A stretch of 64,000 nt of DNA from an uncultured Cryomorphaceae bacterium (GCA_937120475.1 CAKZJV010000009.1:248001-312000), one strand, 5' to 3'. Counted from the first letter of the stretch, positions 8,613 to 17,774 are shown. Numbers and translations are program-made. Notes: generated by a model not told the origin, from the sequence alone.

Positions 8613-9074
8613 ATGAGTGAGGAAAAGAAAGAGCAGCAAGATTCATCTGAATTTGTAAACCCCATTGATAAGGACAAGGTTACCGACAAACCCGGTACCC
8701 TGCCTTATGCGCATACCGTTGGCGGGGCTGTGGTTAAACCTACGCAGCAAGGTGTAATACGCAGTAAATCGCTCAATGCCATGGAGCAGCAAACGGATAT
8801 GCAACTCCGGCAAATCAAGGAGCAAATAGAGCTTTTAGCACAGCAAGCCCGCGAAATACAGGAACGAAAGGAAGTATCCGCCCAGATATACGAAGCACAA
8901 ATCCACTTTAAGCCAGAAGTAAACCACGTTTACCACCTTTATGAAAATGAGGAGGGCGAAGCTGTTTTATCTATGATTGGTCCGGATGAATGGGGGCGTA
9001 AACCCAAATACTCGCGTTTTATCCGCAGTGTTCGCCTGCTGGCTGACCACACCTGGGGGGTGGAAAAATCCTGA
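8613..9074 (+). CDS. DUF2452 domain-containing protein
   Basis: A 153-residue hydrophilic protein. It has the DUF2452 layout: a Pro/Gly/Thr-rich start with LPYAHTVGG, a central coiled-coil stretch (QLRQIKEQIELLAQQAREIQE), and the conserved end FKPEVNHVYHLYENEEGEAVLSMIGPDEWG in pieces. The function is unknown; the family is found mainly in Bacteroidetes. Its stop codon directly abuts the stop of the convergent response regulator gene (9075), leaving no intergenic base. Confidence 0.8.
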   Translation: MSEEKKEQQDSSEFVNPIDKDKVTDKPGTLPYAHTVGGAVVKPTQQGVIRSKSLNAMEQQTDMQLRQIKEQIELLAQQAREIQERKEVSAQIYEAQIHFKPEVNHVYHLYENEEGEAVLSMIGPDEWGRKPKYSRFIRSVRLLADHTWGVEKS

Positions 9075-9773
9075 TTAAAGGTTATCGACCAGGCGAAAGC
9101 CTTCACTGTGTACATTTACGATGGCCACATTTTCATCATCTTTAAGGTATTTCCTCAGCTTGGCCACGTAAACATCCATGCTTCTCCCGGTAAAATAATT
9201 ATCGTCCTTCCATATTTTTTTCAGAGCCTCAGAGCGGCCGAGCAACTGGTTTTTATTTTGCGCCATAAGCTTGAGTAAAGCCCCTTCCTTAGGGCTCAGG
9301 CGATTTTCCTTTCCGGCCAGGGTCAGGGTGCGCATTTCGGCATCATACTCATAGGCACCAATTCGAAAAACCTTGCCTTCACCACCCGTATCCTGCTGCA
9401 GCCTGCGGTTTAAAATAGCCTTGATTTTATAGAGCAACACCTCCGAATCAAAGGGCTTGGTCAGGTAATCATCAGCTCCCACCTGGTAGCCTTTCAATAC
9501 GTCTTCCTTCAGGGATTTGGCCGTTAAAAAGATAATGGGCATTTCCGAATCCAGATCGCGTATTTCACCGGCCAGGGTAAAACCATCCTTGTGAGGCATC
9601 ATCACGTCTAGAATGCAAATTTCAGGATCGTGGTTTTTGTAGGCGCGTAAGCCCTCCACCCCGTCTTTCGCCAGTATCACTTTGAAGTCGTGCAGTTCCA
9701 GATAGTCGCGCAATACGGCTCCGAAATTCGGGTCGTCTTCCACTAAAAGTATTTCTTTATTCTCCTGATCCAT
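9075..9773 (-). CDS. OmpR-family response regulator
   Basis: A 232-residue two-domain regulator. The receiver domain has the acidic pair in LLVEDDPNF, the phosphoacceptor Asp56 in CILDVMMPHKDGF, the Thr/Ser in FLTAKS and Lys106 in YLTKPFD. The C-terminal winged helix ends GRSMDVYVAKLRKYL...NVHSEGFRLV, the OmpR/PhoB DNA-binding recognition segment. It is translated 5 nt after the histidine kinase stop, so the pair form one operon with kinase first. Target genes are not evident; the divergent small T9SS gene at 11469 is a possible one. Confidence 0.95.
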   Translation of the reverse strand: MDQENKEILLVEDDPNFGAVLRDYLELHDFKVILAKDGVEGLRAYKNHDPEICILDVMMPHKDGFTLAGEIRDLDSEMPIIFLTAKSLKEDVLKGYQVGADDYLTKPFDSEVLLYKIKAILNRRLQQDTGGEGKVFRIGAYEYDAEMRTLTLAGKENRLSPKEGALLKLMAQNKNQLLGRSEALKKIWKDDNYFTGRSMDVYVAKLRKYLKDDENVAIVNVHSEGFRLVDNL

Positions 9774-9778
9774 TTTGT

Positions 9779-11338
9779 TTAGTCGGATGTAGTTACGGGC
9801 AGATAGATGTAAAATTTACTGCCCTTGCCTTTTTCACTTTCCACTTCAATGCGGCCGCCATGAGCCTGCACTATTCCCTGGGCATAGCTCAGGCCCAGGC
9901 CATGGCCTTTAATGTTATGGATATCACCTGAGGAAACCCTGAAAAAGCGGTCGAAAATACGTTTCTGCTCTTCTTTGGTCATTCCCATTCCCTTATCACT
10001 TATAACAATAATAAAGTCCGTTTTGGTGGCCTCGGTTACCATGGTAATTTCCGGGGTACCCTGGGAATACTTCATGGCATTGTCCAAAATATTTATAACC
10101 GCATTCCCAATATGATTACGATCAATTTCGAGCTGAAGGGCCGGAGCATTGAAAAATTTCTGCAACTTTCCGCCCCTGGCCTCCATTTGCAGGCGTATGT
10201 GCTCGGCACATTCTTCCAGCAAATCATTAATCGCCACGTCTTCATAATGCAGTTCCAGCTCCTTCTTATCCATAAGGGCAAGCCGCAAAACGCTCTCCAC
10301 CTGCATATTCATACGATGATTCTCCTGCTTGATAACCTGGCTATAGTGCCTTACCTTATCCGGATTATTGATCATTTTAGCATTACTCAAAGCATCAATG
10401 GCCAGGTTTATTGTAGCTATGGGCGTTTTGAATTCATGCGTCATGTTGTTGATGAAGTCGGTTTTGATTTCACTAATCCTCTTCTGGCGAATGGAATACG
10501 ACAGGGTTTTGGAAAAAGTGACAATCATGGCCAGGGTAAATACCATACTAATCAACAGCATGGCCCACATAGAGCTTAAAAGGTAGTTGGCCTTACCGGG
10601 GAAACTGACCATTAGAAGACGTTTACCAAAGAAGTCGTTAGGGAAAAGTACTGCCTTGTATTGTTCCTGCTCAGGCTCCCATTTTTCACTTTTCATCGCC
10701 AGCCGGTTGTTTTCCACTACCGAAAACTGGTAAGGCATTTCAATACCCCGTGTTTGCAATTCAAAGCTCAGAATGGAGTCCAGCACATCGCGGGTAAGCC
10801 GGGTTTCCAGGCGGTTTCCTTTGCGCACCTCGTGCAATATCATTTTCTCGAACATTACATCCAGGTTCCGGGCTTTTTCCTGTATTTGCGTAGGAAACCT
10901 CCTCACCAGCAATTTTGGATTGGTATCCACCCCCAAAGCCGAAAAAAAATGCATCCGGCTGGAATCAGATTCAAGGCTCAACACCGTATCACCATTGATG
11001 CGCATGGAAACCCGGAAGCGACTTTCGCGGTTGCGCTTTCGGGTGGTACTATCTACATTATTATAAAAGCTGATACCCGATCGTAAACCGGAACTGAAAA
11101 AGGGTTCCAAACGGAAACTATCGTTCAGGAAATTGATGTTTTCCAGTGCTTCCAATCGCCTGGAAGTACCAAAGAGCGCTTCACTTACCTGCTGATCAAA
11201 CTTCTCCTCCTTAATGGTATAAGCATTGGATATCCAATACGCCTGTATTCCGGTAATCCCGATCAGGGATACCGTCATAAGAGCGATCAACCAACGTACG
11301 CCTCTCCTGCTTTTGATAGTTTTCATTCGCATATGCAA
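9779..11338 (-). CDS. membrane sensor histidine kinase
   Basis: A 519-residue kinase. Two transmembrane helices (about 15-37 and 252-275) bracket a 215-residue periplasmic sensor with no recognised domain. The H-box is NMTHEFKTPIATIN with phosphoacceptor His301; the N-box is IGNAVINILDNAMKYS; DKGMGMT and GHGLGLSYAQGIVQAHGG are the G-boxes. It phosphorylates the response regulator encoded 5 nt downstream. Three nearby ATG codons (MHMRMKT) could serve as start; the first is given. The divergent 130-bp region up to 11468 holds TAGATTTG (11435-11442) for the neighbouring gene. Confidence 0.95.
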   Translation of the reverse strand: MHMRMKTIKSRRGVRWLIALMTVSLIGITGIQAYWISNAYTIKEEKFDQQVSEALFGTSRRLEALENINFLNDSFRLEPFFSSGLRSGISFYNNVDSTTRKRNRESRFRVSMRINGDTVLSLESDSSRMHFFSALGVDTNPKLLVRRFPTQIQEKARNLDVMFEKMILHEVRKGNRLETRLTRDVLDSILSFELQTRGIEMPYQFSVVENNRLAMKSEKWEPEQEQYKAVLFPNDFFGKRLLMVSFPGKANYLLSSMWAMLLISMVFTLAMIVTFSKTLSYSIRQKRISEIKTDFINNMTHEFKTPIATINLAIDALSNAKMINNPDKVRHYSQVIKQENHRMNMQVESVLRLALMDKKELELHYEDVAINDLLEECAEHIRLQMEARGGKLQKFFNAPALQLEIDRNHIGNAVINILDNAMKYSQGTPEITMVTEATKTDFIIVISDKGMGMTKEEQKRIFDRFFRVSSGDIHNIKGHGLGLSYAQGIVQAHGGRIEVESEKGKGSKFYIYLPVTTSD

Positions 11339-11434
11339 CGCAAATTTAACCGAGTACGCTTGCTATGGCTAAACTTTAACTGGATTTTAACAATGCTTAG
11401 GCAACCCTTAACAGAAGTAGGAGTGTAATATATA

Positions 11435-11442
11435 TAGATTTG
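11435..11442 (+). promoter_or_regulatory. -7 element upstream of the small T9SS gene
   Basis: TAGATTTG matches TAnnTTTG and lies 26 nt before the ATG at 11469. No convincing -33 TTG at the expected spacing. Confidence 0.35.
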
Positions 11443-11468
11443 AGTAACGAAAACAAAAACATCCCATT

Positions 11469-11894
11469 ATGAAAAAGCAATCTCCATTTAAAAAAGCCTT
11501 TCTGGCAGCCGTCCTTTCGGGCGGAGTGGCTCTGTCAGCAGTGGCCCAGCAAAGTTTAACCGGCCCCGAACTGGATCAAACCGCTACCGAGGAAGTTAGT
11601 ATAGCCCCGGTTCCTGATAAACCCCTGCCCCCACCCCCGGTTATGAGCCTGGACCAACATGAAAAATCTGATCTGTTAAAACTATACCCCAACCCCAACC
11701 AAGGTTTATTTACCGTTGAAATGGAGAGCCTGGGTGGACAAAAAATTACTGTGTTTGACCTGGTAGGGCGTTTGGTTTTTGAGAAGAACGTATCCCGCTT
11801 CGATAAGCGTATAGAAGTGGATATTCAAGAACTCAACCCCGGACTTTATTTTTTAAAGGTGGACCGGAAGGTGGTGCGTTTCAAGAAATTGTAA
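11469..11894 (+). CDS. very small secreted protein with T9SS type A sorting domain
   Basis: A 141-residue protein with an N-terminal signal peptide (residues 1-26, ending SAVAQ) and a complete type A Por secretion/T9SS C-terminal domain ([17 protein letters not shown] through [20 protein letters not shown]). Between the two lie only about 40 residues, containing a proline block ([13 protein letters not shown]). There is thus almost no passenger domain. T9SS cargo is exported across the outer membrane and often anchored to the surface via A-LPS. The gene is divergent from the histidine kinase operon and may be its target. Function unknown. Confidence 0.85.
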   Translation: MKKQSPFKKAFLAAVLSGGVALSAVAQQSLTGPELDQTATEEVSIAPVPDKPLPPPPVMSLDQHEKSDLLKLYPNPNQGLFTVEMESLGGQKITVFDLVGRLVFEKNVSRFDKRIEVDIQELNPGLYFLKVDRKVVRFKKL

Positions 11895-11911
11895 GTCTCG
11901 ATTTCCCATTC

Positions 11912-11940
11912 AAAGTCCTGCTAAAGCGGGGCTTTTTTTT
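11912..11940 (+). terminator. intrinsic terminator after the small T9SS gene
   Basis: AAAGTCCTGCT (11912-11922) pairs with AGCGGGGCTTT (11925-11935) including two G-U pairs; eight T residues run 11933-11940. Confidence 0.8.
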
Positions 11941-11967
11941 GACCCCTGCCAAAAGCAAACTGCTTAT

Positions 11968-11975
11968 TATCTTTG
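11968..11975 (+). promoter_or_regulatory. -7 element of the glycosyltransferase gene
   Basis: TATCTTTG matches TAnnTTTG, 19 nt before the ATG at 11995. No clear -33 element. Confidence 0.35.
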
Positions 11976-11994
11976 CAGGCTTTGGCATATCGGT

Positions 11995-12714
11995 ATGAAA
12001 ATTAAAACACTTTCCATTATTATTCCCGCCTATAACGAAGGGAAAACCATTCATCGCATTCTGAACAAGGTTCGCGATGTTCAGCTGATGGAGGGCATTC
12101 AAAAGGAAGTGATCATAGTAAACGATTGTTCTACGGATAATACGGAAGATGCCATCTTAAAATACCGCTCGGAGAACCCGGAAATGAACCTTCAGTACTA
12201 CAAACATGAGGTAAATAAGGGCAAAGGAGCAGCACTGCACACCGGTATCGGTGAGGCCAAAGGCGAGTACCTGATTATTCAGGATGCAGATCTGGAGTAC
12301 AATCCGCAGGAGTTCAATATTCTCCTAAAGCCGGTTATTGATGGTTTTGCTGATGTGGTGTACGGTTCCCGTTTTATGGGAGGTAATGCCCATCGTATAT
12401 TGTTCTTCTGGCACTCCATCGGTAACAAATTCCTAACCTTCCTCTCCAATATGTTCACTAACCTGAACTTAACGGATATGGAAACCTGCTATAAACTTTT
12501 CCGTACTGACATTATACAGTCCATTAAACTCAAGGAAAAACGTTTCGGTTTTGAGCCCGAGGTTACTGCAAAAATTGCACGGGTAAATAAAATACGTATT
12601 TACGAGGTAGGTATCAGCTACTACGGGCGTACGTTTGCCGAGGGTAAAAAAATCAATTGGAAAGACGGATTCAGGGCTATTTACTGCATCCTCCGTTACA
12701 ACCTCTTCCGGTAG
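11995..12714 (+). CDS. family 2 glycosyltransferase (DPM1-like)
   Basis: A 239-residue cytoplasmic GT-A enzyme. The nucleotide-sugar binding start is [27 protein letters not shown] and the DxD-like [11 protein letters not shown] hold the metal and donor; [14 protein letters not shown] and [12 protein letters not shown] match dolichol-phosphate-mannose-synthase-like enzymes, which charge polyprenyl phosphate with a sugar for later transfer outside the membrane. There is no transmembrane segment. The 3' end lies 2 nt from that of the convergent TonB-dependent receptor gene. Confidence 0.9.
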   Translation: MKIKTLSIIIPAYNEGKTIHRILNKVRDVQLMEGIQKEVIIVNDCSTDNTEDAILKYRSENPEMNLQYYKHEVNKGKGAALHTGIGEAKGEYLIIQDADLEYNPQEFNILLKPVIDGFADVVYGSRFMGGNAHRILFFWHSIGNKFLTFLSNMFTNLNLTDMETCYKLFRTDIIQSIKLKEKRFGFEPEVTAKIARVNKIRIYEVGISYYGRTFAEGKKINWKDGFRAIYCILRYNLFR

Positions 12715-12716
12715 TT

Positions 12717-15053
12717 TTAGAAGGAGTAGCTCAGGTTAAGACTGGGCATAATAGGTAATTGATCTACCCGTTCCGCATCTACCCGGTCGTAATAAAAAAT
12801 GTTTTGATAGTTCAGTATGTTGGTAGCTCCCAGGGTAACTTCCAGCATTTGTTTTTCAGTAAACGTAATGGTCTTCTTCAAGCTTACATCTACCCGGTGG
12901 TAATTGGGTAGCCGATTGGAGTTTAAGTCTCCGTAAAGCGTTCCTTGTTGACCGTTTTCTCGCGTGTAATCATAGGCAATATTTACATCACCATCATTGC
13001 TAACAAAGGGCTTTTCGCTGTAGTAAAGTTGTGTGGGAGTAAAGGGAAAACCAGTACCGAAGTTGTAGCGCAAACTGGCTTCCCAGCTTTTTTCCTTTCC
13101 AAAGAAGTAGGTGCTCAAAAAGTTCAGGTTGTGCCTGCGGTCAAAATTGGGGAAATATTCCATAACACCATCATCACGGGTTACCTTACTGATGGAATAA
13201 GCCAACCATACGTAAGTTTTTTCACCCCGGTATTTCACCAGGAAGTCCAAACCCTGGGCGAAACCCTTTTCCACGATAAAATTGCTCCGTAAAATTTCGG
13301 GCTGATCTTCATTAGCCGTAACGTCCGCATAAATCTGGTTCCGGTTAACGTTGGTCAATTGATTGAAATCCTTAATATACCCTTCCACATTCAGGGTAAG
13401 CTCTTTGGTAAAATCATACTCCACGCCTACCACTGCATGTCGGGCACGTTGCAGGGAACCGGTAATATCCTCGCCCCTGAATTTATCCGGTAGTTGGGTG
13501 CGGGTAGGTCCACTCAGGAAACCGTAAAACAGGTTTACCACATCACGATCGCTATTGGCGGCAATCAGGTTTTGGGAGTAGTAGCCACCGGCTCCTTTAA
13601 TCCTGAGATCATCGGTAAGGTTGTATTTAACCCCTAAGCGTGGCTCCAGGCTCAGCTCTCCGATAGAACCATAGTAATGCAAACGGAAACCGGGCTGCAC
13701 AATAAGGCGATTGGTTTTTATCTTATACTGGATGTACGCACCTAACTCGGTGGTGTTTTCGGTTTGGGTAACAGGTATAGCCGTTTCATTGTACAAAACC
13801 AACTCCGTGCGGTAGCCGATAGCTTCTAAACCATATTTCAGCTCGTCATTTTCACGCAGGAAATAGGTAAAATCCAAGCCTCCGTTAAAACCACTAATCC
13901 CACTTTCGCTGGGCAGGCCTCCACCTTCAACCGAGGAGATGACATAATTAGAATAGGAAAAATCACCCGATAATAGTACCGATGAGGCCGGTGGCACTAC
14001 GGTAAAATCACCGCCTAAACCTATGGTGGACCAATTGATGCTGTTGTCTCCTCCAAAACGAACGGCATCATCAAAGGAGAAGCCAAAGAAATTCACTTTG
14101 GAGCCGTTCTCGGATTGGGTGGTTATTTTACCGTAAATATCGGTGAAGGAAAAAGGAAGGTCACCGTATTCCGTCTCTACATATGGGTAAAATATAGAAC
14201 TGGTTTGATCGAGGTAAGAAGTCTTGGCCGAAACCAAAAAAGAGGTGGCTGCAAGGCCATTTTCATTTTTGCTACCGAGAGGAGTTTCCAGCAAAAGCTT
14301 GGAGGTATAGGTACTGGCCGAAACCTTACCCGCAAAACGCCTGCGATTGGGATCACGGGTTTGTATATCTACCACCGCACTGTTACGGCTACCATACTCA
14401 GCATTAAAGCCTCCGGAATATACATCTGCGCTTTGTACAATATCCACATCAAAAACCGAGAAAAATCCAATGGAGTGAAAAGGATTGTAAACTATCATTC
14501 CATCCAGCAATATGAGGTTCTGTATCGGTGCTCCCCCCCGAATATAAATTTGCCCCCCTTGGTCACCGGTGGTTACCACACCGGGCAATACCTGTATAGC
14601 TTTAATAACATCCGCATCACCACCTACCGAAAATTGTTTGATGTCCTTGGGATCAAGGGTTACCACACTGGTTAAAACCTTGGTTTGCCGCTCCTGCCTT
14701 TCGGCACTTACTTCAACATCCTGCAGAAGCTCTGAAGCCTGCTTCATGTAAATTTTGGCATCGGTAATCCGCTCATTTTTAACCACTACGGCTTGGGTGT
14801 AAGTCTCATATCCCACAAAAGAGGCCTGCAAGGTGTATTCACCCGCAGGTATATTGGAAATTACAAAATACCCGTCCTCATTCGCTACCGCACCATAGGA
14901 GGTGCCCTCTAAAACCAGGTTGGCAAAAGGTATGGGTTGATCGTTTTCGCTATCGTAAATAAAACCCCTGACCTTACCCGTTTGAGCTACGGCCGCGAAG
15001 CCACTTATAAAGATAAACGCCAGGCAAAAAACTGTTTTAAAATTTTCTCTCAT
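12717..15053 (-). CDS. TonB-dependent receptor with carboxypeptidase-like N-domain
   Basis: A 778-residue outer-membrane receptor. A signal peptide (to about residue 25, AAVAQ) is followed by a CarboxypepD_reg-like domain (GKVRGFIYDSENDQPIPFANL ... IPAGEYTLQASFVGYETY in pieces), a plug domain (IQVLPGVVTTGDQGGQIYIRGG) and a C-terminal 22-strand barrel ending in the aromatic MPSLNLSYSF. The ATG at 15053 (MRENFK) is preferred over the in-frame one at 15077 because it puts the signal peptide at the N-terminus. No SusD-like partner is adjacent, so this is not a polysaccharide utilisation locus; the substrate is unknown. Confidence 0.93.
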   Translation of the reverse strand: MRENFKTVFCLAFIFISGFAAVAQTGKVRGFIYDSENDQPIPFANLVLEGTSYGAVANEDGYFVISNIPAGEYTLQASFVGYETYTQAVVVKNERITDAKIYMKQASELLQDVEVSAERQERQTKVLTSVVTLDPKDIKQFSVGGDADVIKAIQVLPGVVTTGDQGGQIYIRGGAPIQNLILLDGMIVYNPFHSIGFFSVFDVDIVQSADVYSGGFNAEYGSRNSAVVDIQTRDPNRRRFAGKVSASTYTSKLLLETPLGSKNENGLAATSFLVSAKTSYLDQTSSIFYPYVETEYGDLPFSFTDIYGKITTQSENGSKVNFFGFSFDDAVRFGGDNSINWSTIGLGGDFTVVPPASSVLLSGDFSYSNYVISSVEGGGLPSESGISGFNGGLDFTYFLRENDELKYGLEAIGYRTELVLYNETAIPVTQTENTTELGAYIQYKIKTNRLIVQPGFRLHYYGSIGELSLEPRLGVKYNLTDDLRIKGAGGYYSQNLIAANSDRDVVNLFYGFLSGPTRTQLPDKFRGEDITGSLQRARHAVVGVEYDFTKELTLNVEGYIKDFNQLTNVNRNQIYADVTANEDQPEILRSNFIVEKGFAQGLDFLVKYRGEKTYVWLAYSISKVTRDDGVMEYFPNFDRRHNLNFLSTYFFGKEKSWEASLRYNFGTGFPFTPTQLYYSEKPFVSNDGDVNIAYDYTRENGQQGTLYGDLNSNRLPNYHRVDVSLKKTITFTEKQMLEVTLGATNILNYQNIFYYDRVDAERVDQLPIMPSLNLSYSF

Positions 15054-15108
15054 GATCGGTTTCTTGTGTGCTGCCAAAGGCGGCCAAATATCTGACTTAA
15101 AAGCTAAG

Positions 15109-16110
15109 TCAGGAATAAATTATTTTAAAAATCAATTCGCGCAGGAGCTCCGGATCGCTGGTGGATACATTTCCTACCCCCTTGGAACGCATATCACATT
15201 CCCGTAAATACCCCATTATTCTCGCCAGCTTTTTAAGGTCATAATTTCCAGCTCCTGCCTGGTAATCCTTTATAAAGTAAGGGTTTACCTTTAGCAACGA
15301 TGCCAGACCTCGTGGCGATTTGTCTTTCGCCTGATGCACCAACATCAGCTTGCTGAAGTAGCTAAAAAATAAGCTTAAGGTTACCACCAGTGGGTTATCC
15401 TTAGGGTTAGCTGCAAAATAGTGCTGAATGCGCATGGCTTTTCCGAAATTTTTATCACGTAGCGCATTGATCAACTCAAAATTGTTGTAATCCTTGCTGA
15501 TTCCGATATTCTGCTCCACCACCTCATCATCGATGGTATCACCTTCACTAACCACCAGTTCCAGCTTTTGCAACTCGTTTTCAATACGTCCAAGATCACT
15601 GCCCAGGCTTTCCGTTAACAGTTGAATGGCTTTGGGTGTAGCCTGGTAGCCTTTACTGCTGAGGTTTTGCGAGATCCAATCCGGCACCTGGTTATCATAA
15701 AGCTTTTTAGACTCTAAAAGAACGTGACCGTTGCTCAGCGTCTTGTATAGTTTTTTACGCTTGTCAATGCTTTTGTACTTATAGGCAATAACCAAAACGG
15801 TTGAAGGCTGCGGCTGATTGGCGTAAGATTCCAATTCTTCCAGCTTGCGAAGGTGCTGTGCCTCCTTCACTATTACCACCACCCTGTCCGCCATCATAGG
15901 ATAACGCTTAGCCTCTGCTATTACGGTTTGAATATCGGTATCGCGGCCATATAGTACAGACTGGTTAAAGCTTTGCTGATCTTCCGGCAAAGCATGGTTT
16001 TCAATATACCTTACAATCTGATCGATAAAATAAGGTTCCTCACCCATCAAGAAATAAATGGGCCGGTATGTACCCGCTTTAAGCTCCCGTAAAATTTCCT
16101 GGTACTTCAT
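15109..16110 (-). CDS. holA: DNA polymerase III subunit delta
   Basis: A 333-residue clamp-loader subunit. It starts MKYQEILRELKAGTYRPIYFLMGEEPYFID, the typical HolA opening, and continues with a degenerate AAA+ module (VVVIVKEAQHL, LVIAYKYKSIDKRKKLYK), the LGSDLGRIENELQKL segment and a C-terminal collar domain. HolA binds and opens the sliding clamp in the gamma complex. The frame continues 33 codons upstream, but the conserved start is at 16110 and the extension overlaps the divergent gene. The 3' end is 55 nt from the start of the TonB receptor gene. Confidence 0.93.
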   Translation of the reverse strand: MKYQEILRELKAGTYRPIYFLMGEEPYFIDQIVRYIENHALPEDQQSFNQSVLYGRDTDIQTVIAEAKRYPMMADRVVVIVKEAQHLRKLEELESYANQPQPSTVLVIAYKYKSIDKRKKLYKTLSNGHVLLESKKLYDNQVPDWISQNLSSKGYQATPKAIQLLTESLGSDLGRIENELQKLELVVSEGDTIDDEVVEQNIGISKDYNNFELINALRDKNFGKAMRIQHYFAANPKDNPLVVTLSLFFSYFSKLMLVHQAKDKSPRGLASLLKVNPYFIKDYQAGAGNYDLKKLARIMGYLRECDMRSKGVGNVSTSDPELLRELIFKIIYS

Positions 16111-16163
16111 GGATAAAATCAGCCTTGCAAAACAACAAAAAAAGCAGGGCTCTGTAAAGCAAT

Positions 16164-16171
16164 TATATTTG
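16164..16171 (+). promoter_or_regulatory. -7 element directly before the HsdR-N-like gene
   Basis: TATATTTG lies exactly 4 nt before the ATG at 16176, predicting a leaderless transcript. No -33 TTG at normal spacing. Confidence 0.4.
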
Positions 16172-16175
16172 CAGG

Positions 16176-16625
16176 ATGAATGAGCGGCTTGTTCCCCTGA
16201 ACCTTCCACAGCCCGATTTGAAGATGGCCCGCAAAGGAAACCAGCCCATGGTGTGGGACTTTATCCGCAAAAAATACCTTAAACTAACCCCTGAAGAATG
16301 GGTTCGCCAGCACCTGGTGCACTACCTCATTTCTTTAGCTTATCCACAAACGGCCATCGCACTAGAAGGTGGTTTTAAGCTACTGAAACAATCCAGGCGC
16401 ACCGATATATTGGTGTACAAAAATGGACAGGCACGAATGATAGTAGAATGTAAATCTCCCCAAGTGCGAATAAGCCAGGCCACTTTTGATCAGGCTATGC
16501 AGTATAATCTGCATTACCAGGTGCCTTTTATATTAATCTCCAACGGCCTGAAACACTATACCGCTAAAGTTGAAAAGGAAAGTCTTCAGTTTCTCGAATC
16601 CATACCTACCTACCATGAAATTTGA
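16176..16625 (+). CDS. type I restriction enzyme R N-terminal-like protein, stand-alone
   Basis: A 149-residue protein corresponding only to the HsdR N-terminal nuclease-like region: LTPEEWVRQHLVHYLI, the strand with RRTDILVYKNGQARMIVECKSP that matches a PD-(D/E)xK core (Asp, then Glu-x-Lys), and QAMQYNLHYQVPFILISNG. There is no helicase/translocase part and no HsdM or HsdS nearby. Such free-standing proteins are conserved beside holA in Flavobacteria, so a housekeeping role in DNA processing is more likely than restriction; none is proven. It overlaps the start of the methyltransferase gene by 11 nt, implying translational coupling. Confidence 0.85.
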   Translation: MNERLVPLNLPQPDLKMARKGNQPMVWDFIRKKYLKLTPEEWVRQHLVHYLISLAYPQTAIALEGGFKLLKQSRRTDILVYKNGQARMIVECKSPQVRISQATFDQAMQYNLHYQVPFILISNGLKHYTAKVEKESLQFLESIPTYHEI

Positions 16626-17769
16626 AACGCTGCGTTTAAAACCGGGTAAGGAAAAAGCTTTGGGCCGCAGGCATCCCTGGATTTTTTCGGGAGCACTGAC
16701 CCGAATTCCTGACCACTTAAAAGATGGTCAACTGGTGCAGGTATTGGACAATCAGGGGCAATTTCAGGCTAGCGGTTTTTTCAGGCCGGGGAGTATTGCC
16801 GTGTTGGTTGTTTCATTCCTGGACACTCCTGATTTCGGTAAGTATATCGAAGAGCAACTGACAAAGGCCATTGCCTACCGTGAAAAACTAGGCTTACTGA
16901 CCTCTGCACATACCAACTGCTATCGCCTGGTGTATGGTGAAGGCGATCAATTGCCGGGCCTAATCATTGACCGGTACGCTGAAACCGCTGTTATTCAAAC
17001 CCACCACCCGGGGTGGCTACCTTTTTTAGAGGTGATCAGCAATCACTTATTAAAGCAAGTAAAATATGTGTTCCACCGCCCGGCCGATAAGGTAAGTGGT
17101 GTTGAAAGCTCGTGGTTAACCGCCCGCCCGGAGTTATACGAAGTACTGGAAAATGGTCACCGTTTCAAGATAGATTTAGAAGAGGGTCAAAAAACCGGCT
17201 TTTTCCTGGACCAGCGTGAAAACCGCAAAAAGCTGGCAGAATACGCTTCCGGGAAAACGGTGCTCAATACCTTCTCCTACTCCGGGGGGTTCTCGGTTTA
17301 TGCTTTGGCGGCCGGTGCCCGAAAGGTGGTTTCAGTAGATATATCTGAATCGGCCATTGAGCTGGCCAGGGTGAATGTTCAACTGAATGGCTTTGACGAA
17401 CGGCATGAGGCAGTTAGCTCGGATGTGCTTCAGTTTTTAAAAACTGAAGGGGGTAGTTTTGATATTATTATCCTGGACCCGCCAGCCTTTTCCAAAAGCC
17501 GAAGAACCATTCACAAAGCGGTGCAGGCCTATAAACGATTAAATGCCAAGGCCATTTCGGAAATCAAAACCGGGGGATTGCTTTTTTCCTTTTCCTGTTC
17601 TCAACACATGAGCCCTCAACTTTTTGAAGATACCCTACGGGCTGCGGCTATTGAAACCGGAAGGCCGGTGCGTATTGTAGAGAGGCTTGGGCAACCGGCT
17701 GATCACCCTACAAATATCTATCACCCGGAAGGCACCTACCTCAAAGGTCTTATCCTGGAGGTTACCTAA
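16615..17769 (+). CDS. class I rRNA methyltransferase, RlmI-like
   Basis: A 384-residue protein with an N-terminal PUA domain (KALGRRHPWIFSGAL ... ASGFFRPGS) and a C-terminal Rossmann methyltransferase domain. SAM-binding motif I is NTFSYSGGFSVYALAAGA, the acidic residue follows in VVSVDISESAIELA, and IIILDPPAFSKSR is the catalytic DPP motif. The Cys-containing FSFSCSQHMS matches RlmI, which makes m5C1962 in 23S rRNA. The start at 16615 is favoured over upstream in-frame starts because it yields MKFETLRLKPGKEKALG, the usual N-terminus. Target nucleotide is by analogy. Confidence 0.88.
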   Translation: MKFETLRLKPGKEKALGRRHPWIFSGALTRIPDHLKDGQLVQVLDNQGQFQASGFFRPGSIAVLVVSFLDTPDFGKYIEEQLTKAIAYREKLGLLTSAHTNCYRLVYGEGDQLPGLIIDRYAETAVIQTHHPGWLPFLEVISNHLLKQVKYVFHRPADKVSGVESSWLTARPELYEVLENGHRFKIDLEEGQKTGFFLDQRENRKKLAEYASGKTVLNTFSYSGGFSVYALAAGARKVVSVDISESAIELARVNVQLNGFDERHEAVSSDVLQFLKTEGGSFDIIILDPPAFSKSRRTIHKAVQAYKRLNAKAISEIKTGGLLFSFSCSQHMSPQLFEDTLRAAAIETGRPVRIVERLGQPADHPTNIYHPEGTYLKGLILEVT

Positions 17770-17774
17770 AAAAA

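Noticed and set aside
14115-14675. Open frame antisense to the TonB-dependent receptor gene, and similar ones antisense to rpoB, rpoC and rplA.
   Set aside because: All lie within well-supported genes on the other strand and show no domain pattern or promoter.
16176-16625. A type I restriction-modification locus.
   Set aside because: No HsdM, HsdS or HsdR translocase is present; only the N-terminal domain exists.
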